The notes under the pieces were generated by a model, which was not told the origin of the DNA, ran no database searches, and worked only from the letters and a program-made list of their open reading frames with translations. Below are positions 55,930 to 63,886 of a DNA stretch of 64,000 nt, piece by piece. The position numbers and the translations under genes are program-made. Position 1 is the stretch's first letter. Every line of letters starts with the position of its first letter. This DNA is from Bacteroidota bacterium (GTDB lineage: Bacteria > Bacteroidota > Bacteroidia > Chitinophagales > Chitinophagaceae), in NCBI GenBank assembly GCA_018266455.1, contig JAFEAJ010000003.1, positions 18,144 to 82,143 on the forward strand, written 5' to 3'.

Positions 55930-55958
55930 CCCGCCGCATTATTGCGGCGGGTTTTTTT
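55930..55958 (+). terminator. strong Rho-independent terminator without a gene before it
   Basis: cccgccgca (55930-55938), ttat loop, tgcggcggg (55943-55951), then ttttttt. It points rightward, yet no plus-strand gene ends nearby; the closest upstream features are on the minus strand. This suggests a small RNA or dead gene ending here. Confidence 0.85.
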
Positions 55959-56057
55959 GTGCCATTTTTATGCTACTTGCCAATTAGCCCTATTGCCAAC
56001 ATTTTATCTTTCAGTGTTGTTTAACATAAAGAAGAGTGCGCACAATCAGTGTGGAAA

Positions 56058-56071
56058 TTGACTGGCATCAT
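56058..56071 (+). promoter_or_regulatory. Fnr/Crp-like box 4
   Basis: ttgac tggc atcat, core TGA-N6-TCA, upstream of usp 2. A weak -7 candidate tttatttg is at 56098-56105, which would place the box centre near -44. Confidence 0.55.
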
Positions 56072-56235
56072 ACTTATCGAACGAATCCTGGTTTAGCTTT
56101 ATTTGTTGAATAGGTAGTAGAAGAAGTTATTAAAATGCAAAACAAAAAAGAAGCAAGGGATTTTTTGGTGTAATTATGTTGAAAGCATCTCGACATATTG
56201 TTCTAATAAAATTATTGCCATTTAAAAAAAATAAC

Positions 56236-57069
56236 ATGAAAACGATAATTGCTCCCACTGACTTTTCTGCTCTTTCAGTAAATGCGGTGAATTATGCCGC
56301 TGACCTTGCATGTGCAATGAAAGCTGATTTGACTATTGTTCATGTATTTTCCATACCTGTCACCTACGGCGAAATACCTATTCAGGAATTTAGTGCGAAA
56401 GAAATATTTGCAGGGGCGGAAGAAGGCATGAGCTCATTAAAAGAGAAAGTTCAAGCGCGAATTGGCGGAAAAATTAGATTAAATACTGAATTGATTGAGG
56501 GCGACGTGGTGCCAAGCATAACTGATTATTGCAAGTTGGTTGAACCGTATGCGGTTGTTATGGGGTCAGAAAGTGGCAATGTGTATGAAAGGTTCCTATT
56601 TGGCGCGAAAACAATTTCAGCCATGAAGAAACTTTCATGGCCACTGATTGTTGTGCCTGCGGAAGCAAAATTTGCAAGCCTGAAAAAAATAGGGCTTGCT
56701 TGCGATTTAAAAGAAGTGATAGGAACGACTCCTGTACTTGAAATAAAAAATCTTGTGAATGAGTTTCGGGCAGAGCTTCACGTGCTTCATGTAAACCCTG
56801 AACATGTGGGGTCATTTGATCCGGCAACGATTGCCGAATCCGGCTGGTTGCAGGAAATGCTTACAGATTTGAGCCCTACTTACGATTTTATTGAAGACGA
56901 TGATGTAGAAGAAGGAATCAATAAGTTCGCTAAAAAAAACAATCTTGACCTTTTGGTCATTATCCCCAAGAGGCGCAATTTTATAGATCGGATTTTTCAG
57001 CACAGCCATTCAAAACGATTGATACTTCATACACATCTGCCTGTTATGGCTGTTCATGAAGTGAAGTGA
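56236..57069 (+). CDS. tandem universal stress protein 2
   Basis: 277 aa from ATG 56236 (MKTIIAPTDFSALSVNAVNYA); the ATG at 56176 would add 20 residues without Usp character. Two UspA domains: the first has MGSESGNVYERFLFGAKT as the nucleotide loop and ends LSWPLIVVPAE; the second starts KIGLACDLKEV. A paralogue of the usp at 49370 but on the other strand. Fnr-like box 4 lies upstream. Confidence 0.92.
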   Translation: MKTIIAPTDFSALSVNAVNYAADLACAMKADLTIVHVFSIPVTYGEIPIQEFSAKEIFAGAEEGMSSLKEKVQARIGGKIRLNTELIEGDVVPSITDYCKLVEPYAVVMGSESGNVYERFLFGAKTISAMKKLSWPLIVVPAEAKFASLKKIGLACDLKEVIGTTPVLEIKNLVNEFRAELHVLHVNPEHVGSFDPATIAESGWLQEMLTDLSPTYDFIEDDDVEEGINKFAKKNNLDLLVIIPKRRNFIDRIFQHSHSKRLILHTHLPVMAVHEVK

Positions 57070-57180
57070 AAAGAAGGCACACTGCTGGAAGATGTGGTTT
57101 ATGCTTAAACTTTTTTCAACAGAAAGGGATGGAGCGGTATTTTACCAGGTTTCGGATATGCAAAATGAAGCCGCCTATAA

Positions 57181-57570
57181 TTATAATGTTTCGCCCAGGA
57201 AGGCATTAAAGTTTATTTTTAATTTATTGAATGCAGCTTCTGTTTCTTCAATTCTTGTTCGCATTATTTTTTGTTGTTTTTTGGCTTCTATGAAGAGGCT
57301 GTCATTCTTATAAAAATCATTGTTCAAAAGCCTGTTTTTTTCATTTATTTCATTTTTAAGGGACATGATGATTCTATCCTCCATTATAAAGGCGTTTTGA
57401 AACTCATCCAGCTTTTCCAATAACGCTTTGCTATTGTTGCTCATGCTGATCACTACTTCGGCAATCCTGTTTTTTAAAATGTTGTTTTCTTCTTCGGCGA
57501 ACATCAACAACCGTTTCCAGGTGTCCCTTTCATGCCTAAACTGGCTCAATATCGGAACTTCTTTTGGCAT
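57181..57570 (-). CDS. coiled-coil protein of unknown function
   Basis: 129 aa, almost entirely helical with heptad-like hydrophobic spacing (HERDTWKRLLMFAEEENNIL, LLEKLDEFQNAFIMEDRIIM, IEAKKQQKIMRTRIEETEA). It has no signal or membrane segment. Probably a cytoplasmic coiled coil; some Bacteroidetes stress clusters contain a similar small protein, but I cannot name it. Converges with usp 2. Confidence 0.65.
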   Translation of the reverse strand: MPKEVPILSQFRHERDTWKRLLMFAEEENNILKNRIAEVVISMSNNSKALLEKLDEFQNAFIMEDRIIMSLKNEINEKNRLLNNDFYKNDSLFIEAKKQQKIMRTRIEETEAAFNKLKINFNAFLGETL

Positions 57571-57705
57571 AGGAATTACGCTAGAATAAAAAATTTTTTA
57601 ATGCCCGGGTGGGTTTTACTAATCAATTTTAGTGAGCAGGATTAGCCATTCTGTTGCGGATAATAGCCATTTATCGTTCTTTCGGAATTTATTATTGAGT
57701 TTAAT

Positions 57706-57732
57706 AAAAAGACCGCCGCAACTGCGGCGGTC
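57706..57732 (-). terminator. terminator of the Hsp20 gene at 57756
   Basis: On the minus strand accgccgca, 2-nt loop, tgcggcggt, then cttttt. It lies 24 bp after the Hsp20 stop. Confidence 0.85.
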
Positions 57733-57755
57733 GGCAGCGCATACATAAAACAAGC

Positions 57756-58208
57756 TTATTTAACAGCAATGTGCTTGCTTGTTTCAAGCCTTTTGGCTTC
57801 TTCTTTTTTTGGAAGGGCCACCTTTAAAACTCCGTTTTCGTAGTGCGCCTCAATCTTTTCCCTATTTACTTCATCAGGTAATGTAAAGCTGCGAGCGAAA
57901 GATGAATAGTTGTATTCCTTTCTTGTATAATTGGCATCTCTTTCTTCTTTTTTCTCTTCAACCTCGCAGCTAATGGTAAGCATGTTGCCATTTACATCAA
58001 TGGTAAAATCATCTTTCTTCATGCCTGGAACAGCAAGCGACACATTGAAGCCGTTTTTGTCTTCTATGATGTTGGCTGCCGGCACCGTCAATGTTCTGTT
58101 GAATATGCCGCCATTATCGAACCAGTCGTGCCAGCTCCATGGACGCATAACATCGTTGAACAATGCAGGGATTGTTTCGCTTCCCCTTATTAATGATTTT
58201 GTTCCCAT
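57756..58208 (-). CDS. Hsp20/alpha-crystallin small heat-shock protein 1
   Basis: 150 aa from ATG 58208 (MGTKSLIRGSETIPALFND). The alpha-crystallin domain has FNVSLAVPGMKKDDFTIDVN, LTISCEVEEKKEER, NYSSFARSFTLPDEV and the classic ENGVLKVALPKKEEA. An ATP-independent holdase. Its own -7 box is at 58247. The ATG at 58259 would add an unlikely hydrophobic 17 residues. Confidence 0.95.
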   Translation of the reverse strand: MGTKSLIRGSETIPALFNDVMRPWSWHDWFDNGGIFNRTLTVPAANIIEDKNGFNVSLAVPGMKKDDFTIDVNGNMLTISCEVEEKKEERDANYTRKEYNYSSFARSFTLPDEVNREKIEAHYENGVLKVALPKKEEAKRLETSKHIAVK

Positions 58209-58410
58209 AAAATATAATTTAAACATTAAAAATATTATTTGCACTTCAAATATATCCAAACCAAGCAGCTAAAAGCAAAGAGGTACATCAACGCTGCCGA
58301 TGAGGCTAATCACCGATTTTTTATTGAAGTAGGATTGGTGGTGATGTTGCTCAGCCTTTCCGGTGATGAAAATCCTTTTAATAGCGTTCCTGTTCCCGTA
58401 AATTTATTGT
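58209..58410. other. upstream region of Hsp20 1
   Basis: Contains the -7 box at 58247-58254. A plus-strand frame here (58239-58487) overlaps the next small ORF in another phase and is not supported. Confidence 0.4.
58247..58254 (-). promoter_or_regulatory. -7 box TATATTTG of Hsp20 1
   Basis: Exact match to TAnnTTTG on the minus strand, 39 bp before the start codon at 58208. Confidence 0.55.
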
Positions 58411-58647
58411 ATGAATTTGTTTTTTATGCAAAACAAAACAGACATCCATTATATGCATGTTGCAGGATTGAAAACTGCCAGTTATAAGGTTTCTGGGAAA
58501 AGGCATGATGGTTTTGTTTTTGAAAAATCGAAGAAGGAAATGACAGGCAACCGAAATGCTGCTGAATTGCTATCGAGGCTTAACCGGATCGCGAAAGACC
58601 GCCCTTTTTGCATAATGTATCATGCAAAAGATGACGACCCATTGTGA
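58411..58647 (+). CDS. small hypothetical protein
   Basis: 78 aa; an ATG six codons in (MQNKTDIHYMHVAGLKT) may be the real start. The later part (SGKRHDGFVFEKSKKEMTGN, then NAAELLSRLNRIAKDRPFCI) has protein-like composition. No family recognised. A GTG frame overlapping its stop follows. Confidence 0.4.
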   Translation: MNLFFMQNKTDIHYMHVAGLKTASYKVSGKRHDGFVFEKSKKEMTGNRNAAELLSRLNRIAKDRPFCIMYHAKDDDPL

Positions 58648-58805
58648 AGTTTTATTTATTGCAGGCTGCATTTGATGCGCATCAGGACAGGTTGCAACGG
58701 CTATTGTTTCTACGGTTGCAGGATTGCTATGTTATGCAAAAATTGATGAAAACAAGTATCGTTTCCTTTGACGGATTAAAACCTTCAGGAAGCGATATTT
58801 TTTAA
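58644..58805 (+). CDS. possible 53-aa ORF overlapping the previous stop
   Basis: GTG start overlaps the stop of the preceding ORF (GTGA). The product begins VKFYLLQAAFDAHQDRL and ends FDGLKPSGSDIF. The stop-start overlap is the only reason to list it. Confidence 0.25.
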   Translation: MKFYLLQAAFDAHQDRLQRLLFLRLQDCYVMQKLMKTSIVSFDGLKPSGSDIF

Positions 58806-58873
58806 TGTGAATAATAGAATTTTATAAAAGAAGAGCAGGGAAAGGAAGCGCAAAGAACACCGGTCTTCATTTG

Positions 58874-59320
58874 TTAATAAACTGCAATTTGTGTATGCGG
58901 GTTTTTTAAAGGCTTGCTTGACTTCGGCACATGGATATGCAGTGTTCCTGATTTGTATTCAGCCGAAACAAATTGTGTGTCTGCATTCGGCGGTAATTTG
59001 ATCTGGCGGTTAAAGCCACCGAAATCCCTTTTTAGTGAGTGCGGGCTTTTTTGGTGCATCCCGGCCTGCTTTTGATGTGGCACGCAAATAAAAATAGTAT
59101 CCTGGTCTGATGCCATCATGATTTCTTCTCTTTTTATTCCAGGCATAACCAGTTCGATCTTAAATGTTCCCTGCGATTCTGACAATTGGGCAGCATGTTG
59201 CACAGCCTTGTTCCTTCTAAAATGCTTTGCTTGCTGGGCAACTTCTTTTTCATTCATGAGAGGCACATATTTTCCCGGGTAAACCTGGCTGTCAGTATAT
59301 GTCATTTCAATATTTTTCAT
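58874..59320 (-). CDS. Hsp20/alpha-crystallin-like protein 2 (divergent)
   Basis: 148 aa. The domain core is FKIELVMPGIKREEIMMAS, FGGFNRQIKLPPNADTQFV and the conserved YKSGTLHIHVPKSS. An insert with His and Gln (CVPHQKQAGMHQKS) replaces the usual acidic loop. More divergent than Hsp20 1. Perfect -7 box at 59339 and an Fnr-like box 71 bp upstream of the start. Confidence 0.88.
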   Translation of the reverse strand: MKNIEMTYTDSQVYPGKYVPLMNEKEVAQQAKHFRRNKAVQHAAQLSESQGTFKIELVMPGIKREEIMMASDQDTIFICVPHQKQAGMHQKSPHSLKRDFGGFNRQIKLPPNADTQFVSAEYKSGTLHIHVPKSSKPLKNPHTQIAVY

Positions 59321-59338
59321 AGCTTATATAAGTTTGAG

Positions 59339-59346
59339 CAAAGATA
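59339..59346 (-). promoter_or_regulatory. -7 box TATCTTTG of Hsp20 2
   Basis: Exact TAnnTTTG on the minus strand, 19 bp before the start codon. Together with box 5 it gives a spacing of about 62 bp between site centre and predicted start of transcription. Confidence 0.6.
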
Positions 59347-59390
59347 AAAACAGCATTTTCTGATTTTGATGACCGTATTACAACAAAACA

Positions 59391-59404
59391 ATGATTTTCG
59401 TCAT
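59391..59404. promoter_or_regulatory. Fnr/Crp-like box 5
   Basis: atgat tttc gtcat; the palindrome extends to caatga-N6-tcattg (59389-59406). Its centre lies near -62 from the predicted Hsp20 2 start of transcription, the classical class I activator position. Confidence 0.6.
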
Positions 59405-59910
59405 TGGTTTCATAAAAAGATTCGGATTATTAATAAGAATAAGCAGTGTTACAGGCCGTTTTTTTCCAATGAACTATTTTTCCCTGCGCAGTGTTTTGGA
59501 TGGCCAAGATGTGGTTGAAAAATTTGAGCACCTGTTGTGCCAGTTTTTATGATTAGCAAAACTGCTTTATTACAAATTTTGCAGCATCGATATCATCAAC
59601 AGTCATGCTTTTCTTGTTCGTTTATATCTTTGCTGCTTCTTAATACCTTGCGCTTATAATCGAAAGGGGCTGCCCCATTTATTGCCACGGTTTTATGGGT
59701 TTATCAAAATGCTTTTTGTTCACAGGGTGGGTTTGAGCTGCTGTTTTGCCATTGCAAAAATCGCACAAGAGATCAGGCAGCTTTCAGGAATAACGATAAT
59801 GCATACCTGAAAAACAAGCTGTACGTTTTATGGCCCCCAAAAATATATTTCACTGGGTTAGGCCAAAGCATTACATTTAATGTTCTTCCTTAACAATAAA
59901 TTACAGCTAT

Positions 59911-61497
59911 ATGAAAAAGAAAAATTTTTTAATTCCCCAAAATAGCATGGGCAATACTTCTTCCCCGTTCCATTCAAATCTCACCAGGAGAAAGTTTGTT
60001 GGCACGGTAGCAACCTCTGCCCTTGCTTTTACTATTGTGCCAAGGCATGTTCTTGGCGGCAAAGGCCATGTTGCCCCGAGCGATAAAATAACGCTTGCTT
60101 ACATTGGTGTTGGAACACAAGGCATCAGGGAAATGCTGCCCCTTCTTGCAAATGACCAGTTCCGGGTAGTGGCTGTTTGTGATCCCAATAAAGAGGCCAT
60201 AGGATATAAGGATTGGGCCAAAGACTGGCTTAAGAGCGAGATCAGGAAAGCAATCAAAGATCCTCATTGGGAACAGGGCGGAGACAATATGATACCCGGG
60301 GGGAGAGACAACGGGAAATCCATTGTTGATGGTTTTTATGCAAATGCCCGACCTGAATTAAAATATAAAGGCTGCGCAGCGTATGCCGATTTCAGGGAGC
60401 TTTTTGAAAAAGAAAAAGACCTTGATGCGGTAAAGATCATGACTCCCGATCATTTGCATGGCCTCATTTCAATGGCGGCCATCAAACGCAATAAACATGT
60501 GCTGGTGCACAAACCGCTTTCCAATCGGTTGATAGAAGGGAAGAAGGTGATCCAGGCAGCACGCGATAACCCCAAAGTGATCACGCACCTGATCCCATGG
60601 GACTCGAACGGGTCTATGGAAACGGTAATGTCCTGGATAAATGGCGGAGCTATCGGAACGCTGGCAGAAATACACAATTGGACGAACCGGCCTGTGTGGC
60701 CACAATATCCCACGCTCCCTGCCGATACTCCTGCAGTGCCCAATGATTTTGATTGGGAGCTGTGGCTGGGCCCTGAAGCTTACCGGCCTTATCACCCCAA
60801 CTACACCAATATGGTTTTCCGTGGCTGGTATGACTTTGGGGGCGGATCAATGGCCGACATGGGGCATTATAGTTTATGGACTGTGTTCAATGCGCTGCAA
60901 CTAAAGGGGCCAACAACGGTGATTCCTAACCTAAGCCACGTTTGCGGTATGCATGACCCTGTGCCTTACCAGATAAAAAATGATTTTTCGTTCCCGGCAG
61001 CATGCACAGTAAGGTTCAAATATCCTGCCAACGGATCCAGGCCTGCCGTCGACCTGTGCTGGTATGATGGCGGCATGCGACCGCCGATCCCCGAAGAGCT
61101 GATGATAGAAAATAAAGAACTGCCTGCAGAAGGAATGATGTTTGTGGGCGATAAAGGAAAAATACTTGCAGGATTTAATGTACAGGCCCCTGTGATTATT
61201 TCTGGTAAAAAAATGGATGCCCCTTCAAGCACAATAGTTGATAAGCGCAGCCAGGTGGAACAAACATCTGAAGCTTTGCCCTTGTTTATTAATGCCTGCA
61301 AAACCGGTAAGCAATACCCTGGCAATTTTTCTGAAGCGGAAGACATTACTGAAGCGATCAACTTATATGCGGTGGCTTTGCGCACAGGAAAACTGCTGAA
61401 ATATGATGCTGCCAACCGAAAGATCACCAATGTGCCTGATGCCAATAAGTATCTCGACCGTGAATACCGGCAGGGGTGGAACATCACATCAATATGA
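59911..61497 (+). CDS. Tat-exported Gfo/Idh/MocA family oxidoreductase
   Basis: 528 aa. The N-terminal twin-arginine signal is LTRRKFVGTVATSALAF. The Rossmann domain follows with ITLAYIGVGTQGIREMLPLL and VVAVCDPNKEA, then the MocA-type motif MTPDHLHGLISMAAIKRNKHVLVHKPLS (the catalytic-lysine EKP variant reads HKP). The C-terminal alpha/beta domain includes DFGGGSMADMGHYSLW. NAD(P)-dependent oxidation of sugar-type substrates in the periplasm is the family's role. Followed 27 bp later by a sugar isomerase-like gene. Confidence 0.92.
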   Translation: MKKKNFLIPQNSMGNTSSPFHSNLTRRKFVGTVATSALAFTIVPRHVLGGKGHVAPSDKITLAYIGVGTQGIREMLPLLANDQFRVVAVCDPNKEAIGYKDWAKDWLKSEIRKAIKDPHWEQGGDNMIPGGRDNGKSIVDGFYANARPELKYKGCAAYADFRELFEKEKDLDAVKIMTPDHLHGLISMAAIKRNKHVLVHKPLSNRLIEGKKVIQAARDNPKVITHLIPWDSNGSMETVMSWINGGAIGTLAEIHNWTNRPVWPQYPTLPADTPAVPNDFDWELWLGPEAYRPYHPNYTNMVFRGWYDFGGGSMADMGHYSLWTVFNALQLKGPTTVIPNLSHVCGMHDPVPYQIKNDFSFPAACTVRFKYPANGSRPAVDLCWYDGGMRPPIPEELMIENKELPAEGMMFVGDKGKILAGFNVQAPVIISGKKMDAPSSTIVDKRSQVEQTSEALPLFINACKTGKQYPGNFSEAEDITEAINLYAVALRTGKLLKYDAANRKITNVPDANKYLDREYRQGWNITSI

Positions 61498-61524
61498 TCA
61501 GTACTTGTATAAAAAAAGTATGCC

Positions 61525-62391
61525 ATGAAAAATATAAAAAGAAGAAAATTTATTTCGGATGCCACAAAAGGCATTGCTGCAACAATGGCGCTATCACAGA
61601 TGCCCTTGTTATTGTCAGCATTTAAAAAAGTGAGCGGCCTTCCCATCGGGTTTCAAACATTTCCAATAAGAGACAGGCTGGCAAAAGATTTTGCCGGAAC
61701 GTTGAAGATGATGGCCGGCATGGGATACCAGCTTACTGAAATGTGCTCGCCGCAAGGCTATGCTGCCATTGGCTTTGGGCCATTGGTAAGCATGAAGGCG
61801 TCAGACATGAAAAAGCTCATTAACGACTCCGGCCTAAGCTGCCCAAGCTGTCATTTTGGATTTGGCGAACTGACAGATCATCTTGAGGAGCGCATTGAAT
61901 TTGCTCATGCGTTGGGCCTTGAGCAAATGATCTGCTCTACATTCTGGCTGCCTAAAGCAGCAGGGCTAAAAGATTATTTGGAATCGGCTGAAAAACTGAA
62001 CAAAGCAGCCGAAAAAATACAAGCAGCGGGCATGCAGGCCGGCTTCCACAACCATGAATTTGAATTTGCACAACTTGATGGCCAATTGATCTATGATGCG
62101 CTGATGAGCCGCTTTGATCCGTCTTTGATCAAGATGCAATTTCAGACTGAAGTAATTAATTTGGGATACAAAGCTGCCGATTATTTTAAAAAATATCCGG
62201 GAAGATTTATTTCTTCACATTTGTCAGATTGGACTACTGATAAAAAGGAGGCCCCGATTGGCCAGGGCGTTATTGACTGGAAAGATTTTTTTGCAAGCGC
62301 TAAAATTGGTGGGGTAAAAAATTTCTTTGTAGAGATGAACCTGGATAAATTTAAAGACAGTGCGGCTTATATTCATGGCCTTGAAGGATAA
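61525..62391 (+). CDS. Tat-exported sugar-phosphate isomerase/epimerase-like TIM barrel
   Basis: 288 aa. The Tat signal is NIKRRKFISDATKGIAATMA. The AP-endonuclease-2-type TIM barrel has IGFQTFPIRDRLAKDF, GYQLTEMCSP, AGFHNHEFEF (metal His/Glu), IKMQFQTEVI, SSHLSDW and FFVEMN. It pairs with the oxidoreductase upstream, a common combination in Bacteroidetes sugar (for example inositol or 3-keto-glycoside) catabolism. Substrate unknown. Confidence 0.9.
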   Translation: MKNIKRRKFISDATKGIAATMALSQMPLLLSAFKKVSGLPIGFQTFPIRDRLAKDFAGTLKMMAGMGYQLTEMCSPQGYAAIGFGPLVSMKASDMKKLINDSGLSCPSCHFGFGELTDHLEERIEFAHALGLEQMICSTFWLPKAAGLKDYLESAEKLNKAAEKIQAAGMQAGFHNHEFEFAQLDGQLIYDALMSRFDPSLIKMQFQTEVINLGYKAADYFKKYPGRFISSHLSDWTTDKKEAPIGQGVIDWKDFFASAKIGGVKNFFVEMNLDKFKDSAAYIHGLEG

Positions 62392-62480
62392 GATTTTGAA
62401 AATGCTTCTCCAGTATGGAAGTTTATTTTCAGCATGGATGGTAAATTGGTTTGATTTTTTTAAATGATTTGAATGTAGAG

Positions 62481-63731
62481 ATGCTAATGCACAGATCCGG
62501 GCTCTTAATTTTGCTCGCCCTCAACTTGCCTTTTTTTCTTCATGCGCAGGAAATAAATCAACCGAAGCTGATTGCTAAAGTTGACAGTATCCTGCAAGCT
62601 GAAGTTGATGCTGCTAAAATCCCCGGGGCGGTTGTTCAAATCAAAAAAGATGGGAAGGTTGTTTATGCCCACGCTTATGGTTATGCGCAGGAGTATGACT
62701 TTCCCCATATCTTGTTAAGCCCTCCGGAAAAAATGACGACAAGCCATCTTTTCGACCTGGCGTCGCTGACGAAAGTAGTTGGCACTACCACATCTATTAT
62801 GCTTTTGCAGGACCGGGGGCTGTTGAATGTAGATGACCCCGTGGGGAAATATATACCTGCTTTTAATAACGAACACAAGGACTCCATAACAATTCGCCAC
62901 CTGCTCACGCATACTGCCGGACTATATGAATGGTACCCGCTCTTTTATACCTGTTCGAACAAGGAACAGTCTTATCAGCTTATCGGGGAACTGCCGCTAA
63001 AGTTCCCTGTTGGCAGGCAACGCAAGTACAGCGATCTTGGTTTTGTGCTTCTCGGAGAAATTATTGAACACATTTCAGGAATGGCTTTAGACCAATTTGA
63101 ACAAAAAAATATTTTCGGCCCATTGGGCATGAGCAGCACAACTTATAATCCGCTCAAAACAGGCAGGCCCAAAAAAATAGCGGCAACCTCTCTTGGCAAT
63201 CCTTACGAATACCGAATGGTGCATGACCCTTCACTTGGGTTTTCTATAAAGGGAATTGACCCGGATTCATGGAATGGCTGGCGAAAATATGCTTTGCGCG
63301 GGGAAGTGAACGATGGCAATGCCTGGTATGCTAATGGAGGAGTTTCCGGGGCCGCAGGATTGTTTTCTACTGTATCAGATATTCAAAAATTAGTGGACGT
63401 GCTGATGCATCATGGAAGCGCAGGAGGCTTCCAATTTATATCTTCAAAAACAATACAAGCCTTTTTAACGCAAGACAAATTCCAGAATGGCATGGGCTGG
63501 ATGATGGATACCGGGTATTCCGTTATCAAGAATGCGCCCGCCGGGAGTTTTGGCCACACAGGTTTCACAGGAACAAGCATTGCTGTTATCCCTTCCATCG
63601 GCACATCTGTGATCCTGCTCATCAACAGGCAAAATATGGGTTTGCTTGAAACTGGCGAATACTATAATGTAGGGGCGATAAGGCAAAAAATAGCAGAAGC
63701 TGTTATGGCTGCGTTTAAAGGAGCGAATTGA
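62481..63731 (+). CDS. beta-lactamase-family serine hydrolase
   Basis: About 416 aa from ATG 62481 (62487 also possible); signal peptide ends near FFLHAQ. The class C-type active site has Ser95 and Lys98 in LASLTKVVG, the tyrosine motif RKYSDLGFV, and HTGFTG in place of KTG. The family includes D,D-peptidases, esterases and beta-lactamases; which applies cannot be told. It may act in the sugar locus or on the cell wall. Confidence 0.9.
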   Translation: MLMHRSGLLILLALNLPFFLHAQEINQPKLIAKVDSILQAEVDAAKIPGAVVQIKKDGKVVYAHAYGYAQEYDFPHILLSPPEKMTTSHLFDLASLTKVVGTTTSIMLLQDRGLLNVDDPVGKYIPAFNNEHKDSITIRHLLTHTAGLYEWYPLFYTCSNKEQSYQLIGELPLKFPVGRQRKYSDLGFVLLGEIIEHISGMALDQFEQKNIFGPLGMSSTTYNPLKTGRPKKIAATSLGNPYEYRMVHDPSLGFSIKGIDPDSWNGWRKYALRGEVNDGNAWYANGGVSGAAGLFSTVSDIQKLVDVLMHHGSAGGFQFISSKTIQAFLTQDKFQNGMGWMMDTGYSVIKNAPAGSFGHTGFTGTSIAVIPSIGTSVILLINRQNMGLLETGEYYNVGAIRQKIAEAVMAAFKGAN

Positions 63732-63767
63732 AAGCCTTCATCCGGTTGTTCCTGTTTCGATTCATTT

Positions 63768-63886
63768 TAAAATAGCAAGCCGGCTTCAAAATAGGAGAGC
63801 TCTTTCAGTATTGTTTGCAGGGCCTGTTCTAAAGCCTCATTTGTAAAAAAACCATGGGGTGCTGTTATGGACAACTTGGGATTTTG
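63768..63886 (-). pseudogene. C-terminal gene remnant on the minus strand
   Basis: An open frame of about 39 codons reads NPKLSITAPHGFFTNEALEQ and ends ELSYFEAGLLF before a TAA. It looks like a true C-terminus but is cut off upstream by an in-frame stop and no coding continues beyond it. Family not recognised. Confidence 0.35.

Larger units (their letters stand above)
55422..56235. other. long intergenic region with two Fnr-like boxes and a terminator
   Basis: 814 bp without a convincing gene. In order: box 3 (55516), a stretch 55640-55920 that reads like a decayed gene or non-coding transcript on the plus strand, a strong terminator (55930), box 4 (56058), then the usp 2 leader. Short frames here change phase repeatedly and are not called. 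Confidence 0.5.
59321..59910. other. intergenic region of 590 bp, no gene
   Basis: Carries the Hsp20 2 promoter and box 5 at its left end, and a plus-strand -7-like box TATCTTTG at 59625-59632 that could serve the oxidoreductase gene (leader about 270 nt) or an untranslated RNA. No coding frame is credible. Confidence 0.5.

Noticed and set aside
58342..58353. TGA-N6-TCA match upstream of Hsp20 1
   Set aside because: Flanks do not fit the TTGAY-type arms, and it is about 100 bp before the -7 box, too far for the usual activator positions.
58239..58487. 82-aa plus-strand frame upstream of the small ORF at 58411
   Set aside because: Overlaps the Hsp20 promoter and the next ORF in another phase, with no start signal; not supported.
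60966..61646. 226-aa minus-strand frame across the oxidoreductase and isomerase genes
   Set aside because: Antisense to two well-supported Tat-signal genes and spans their junction.
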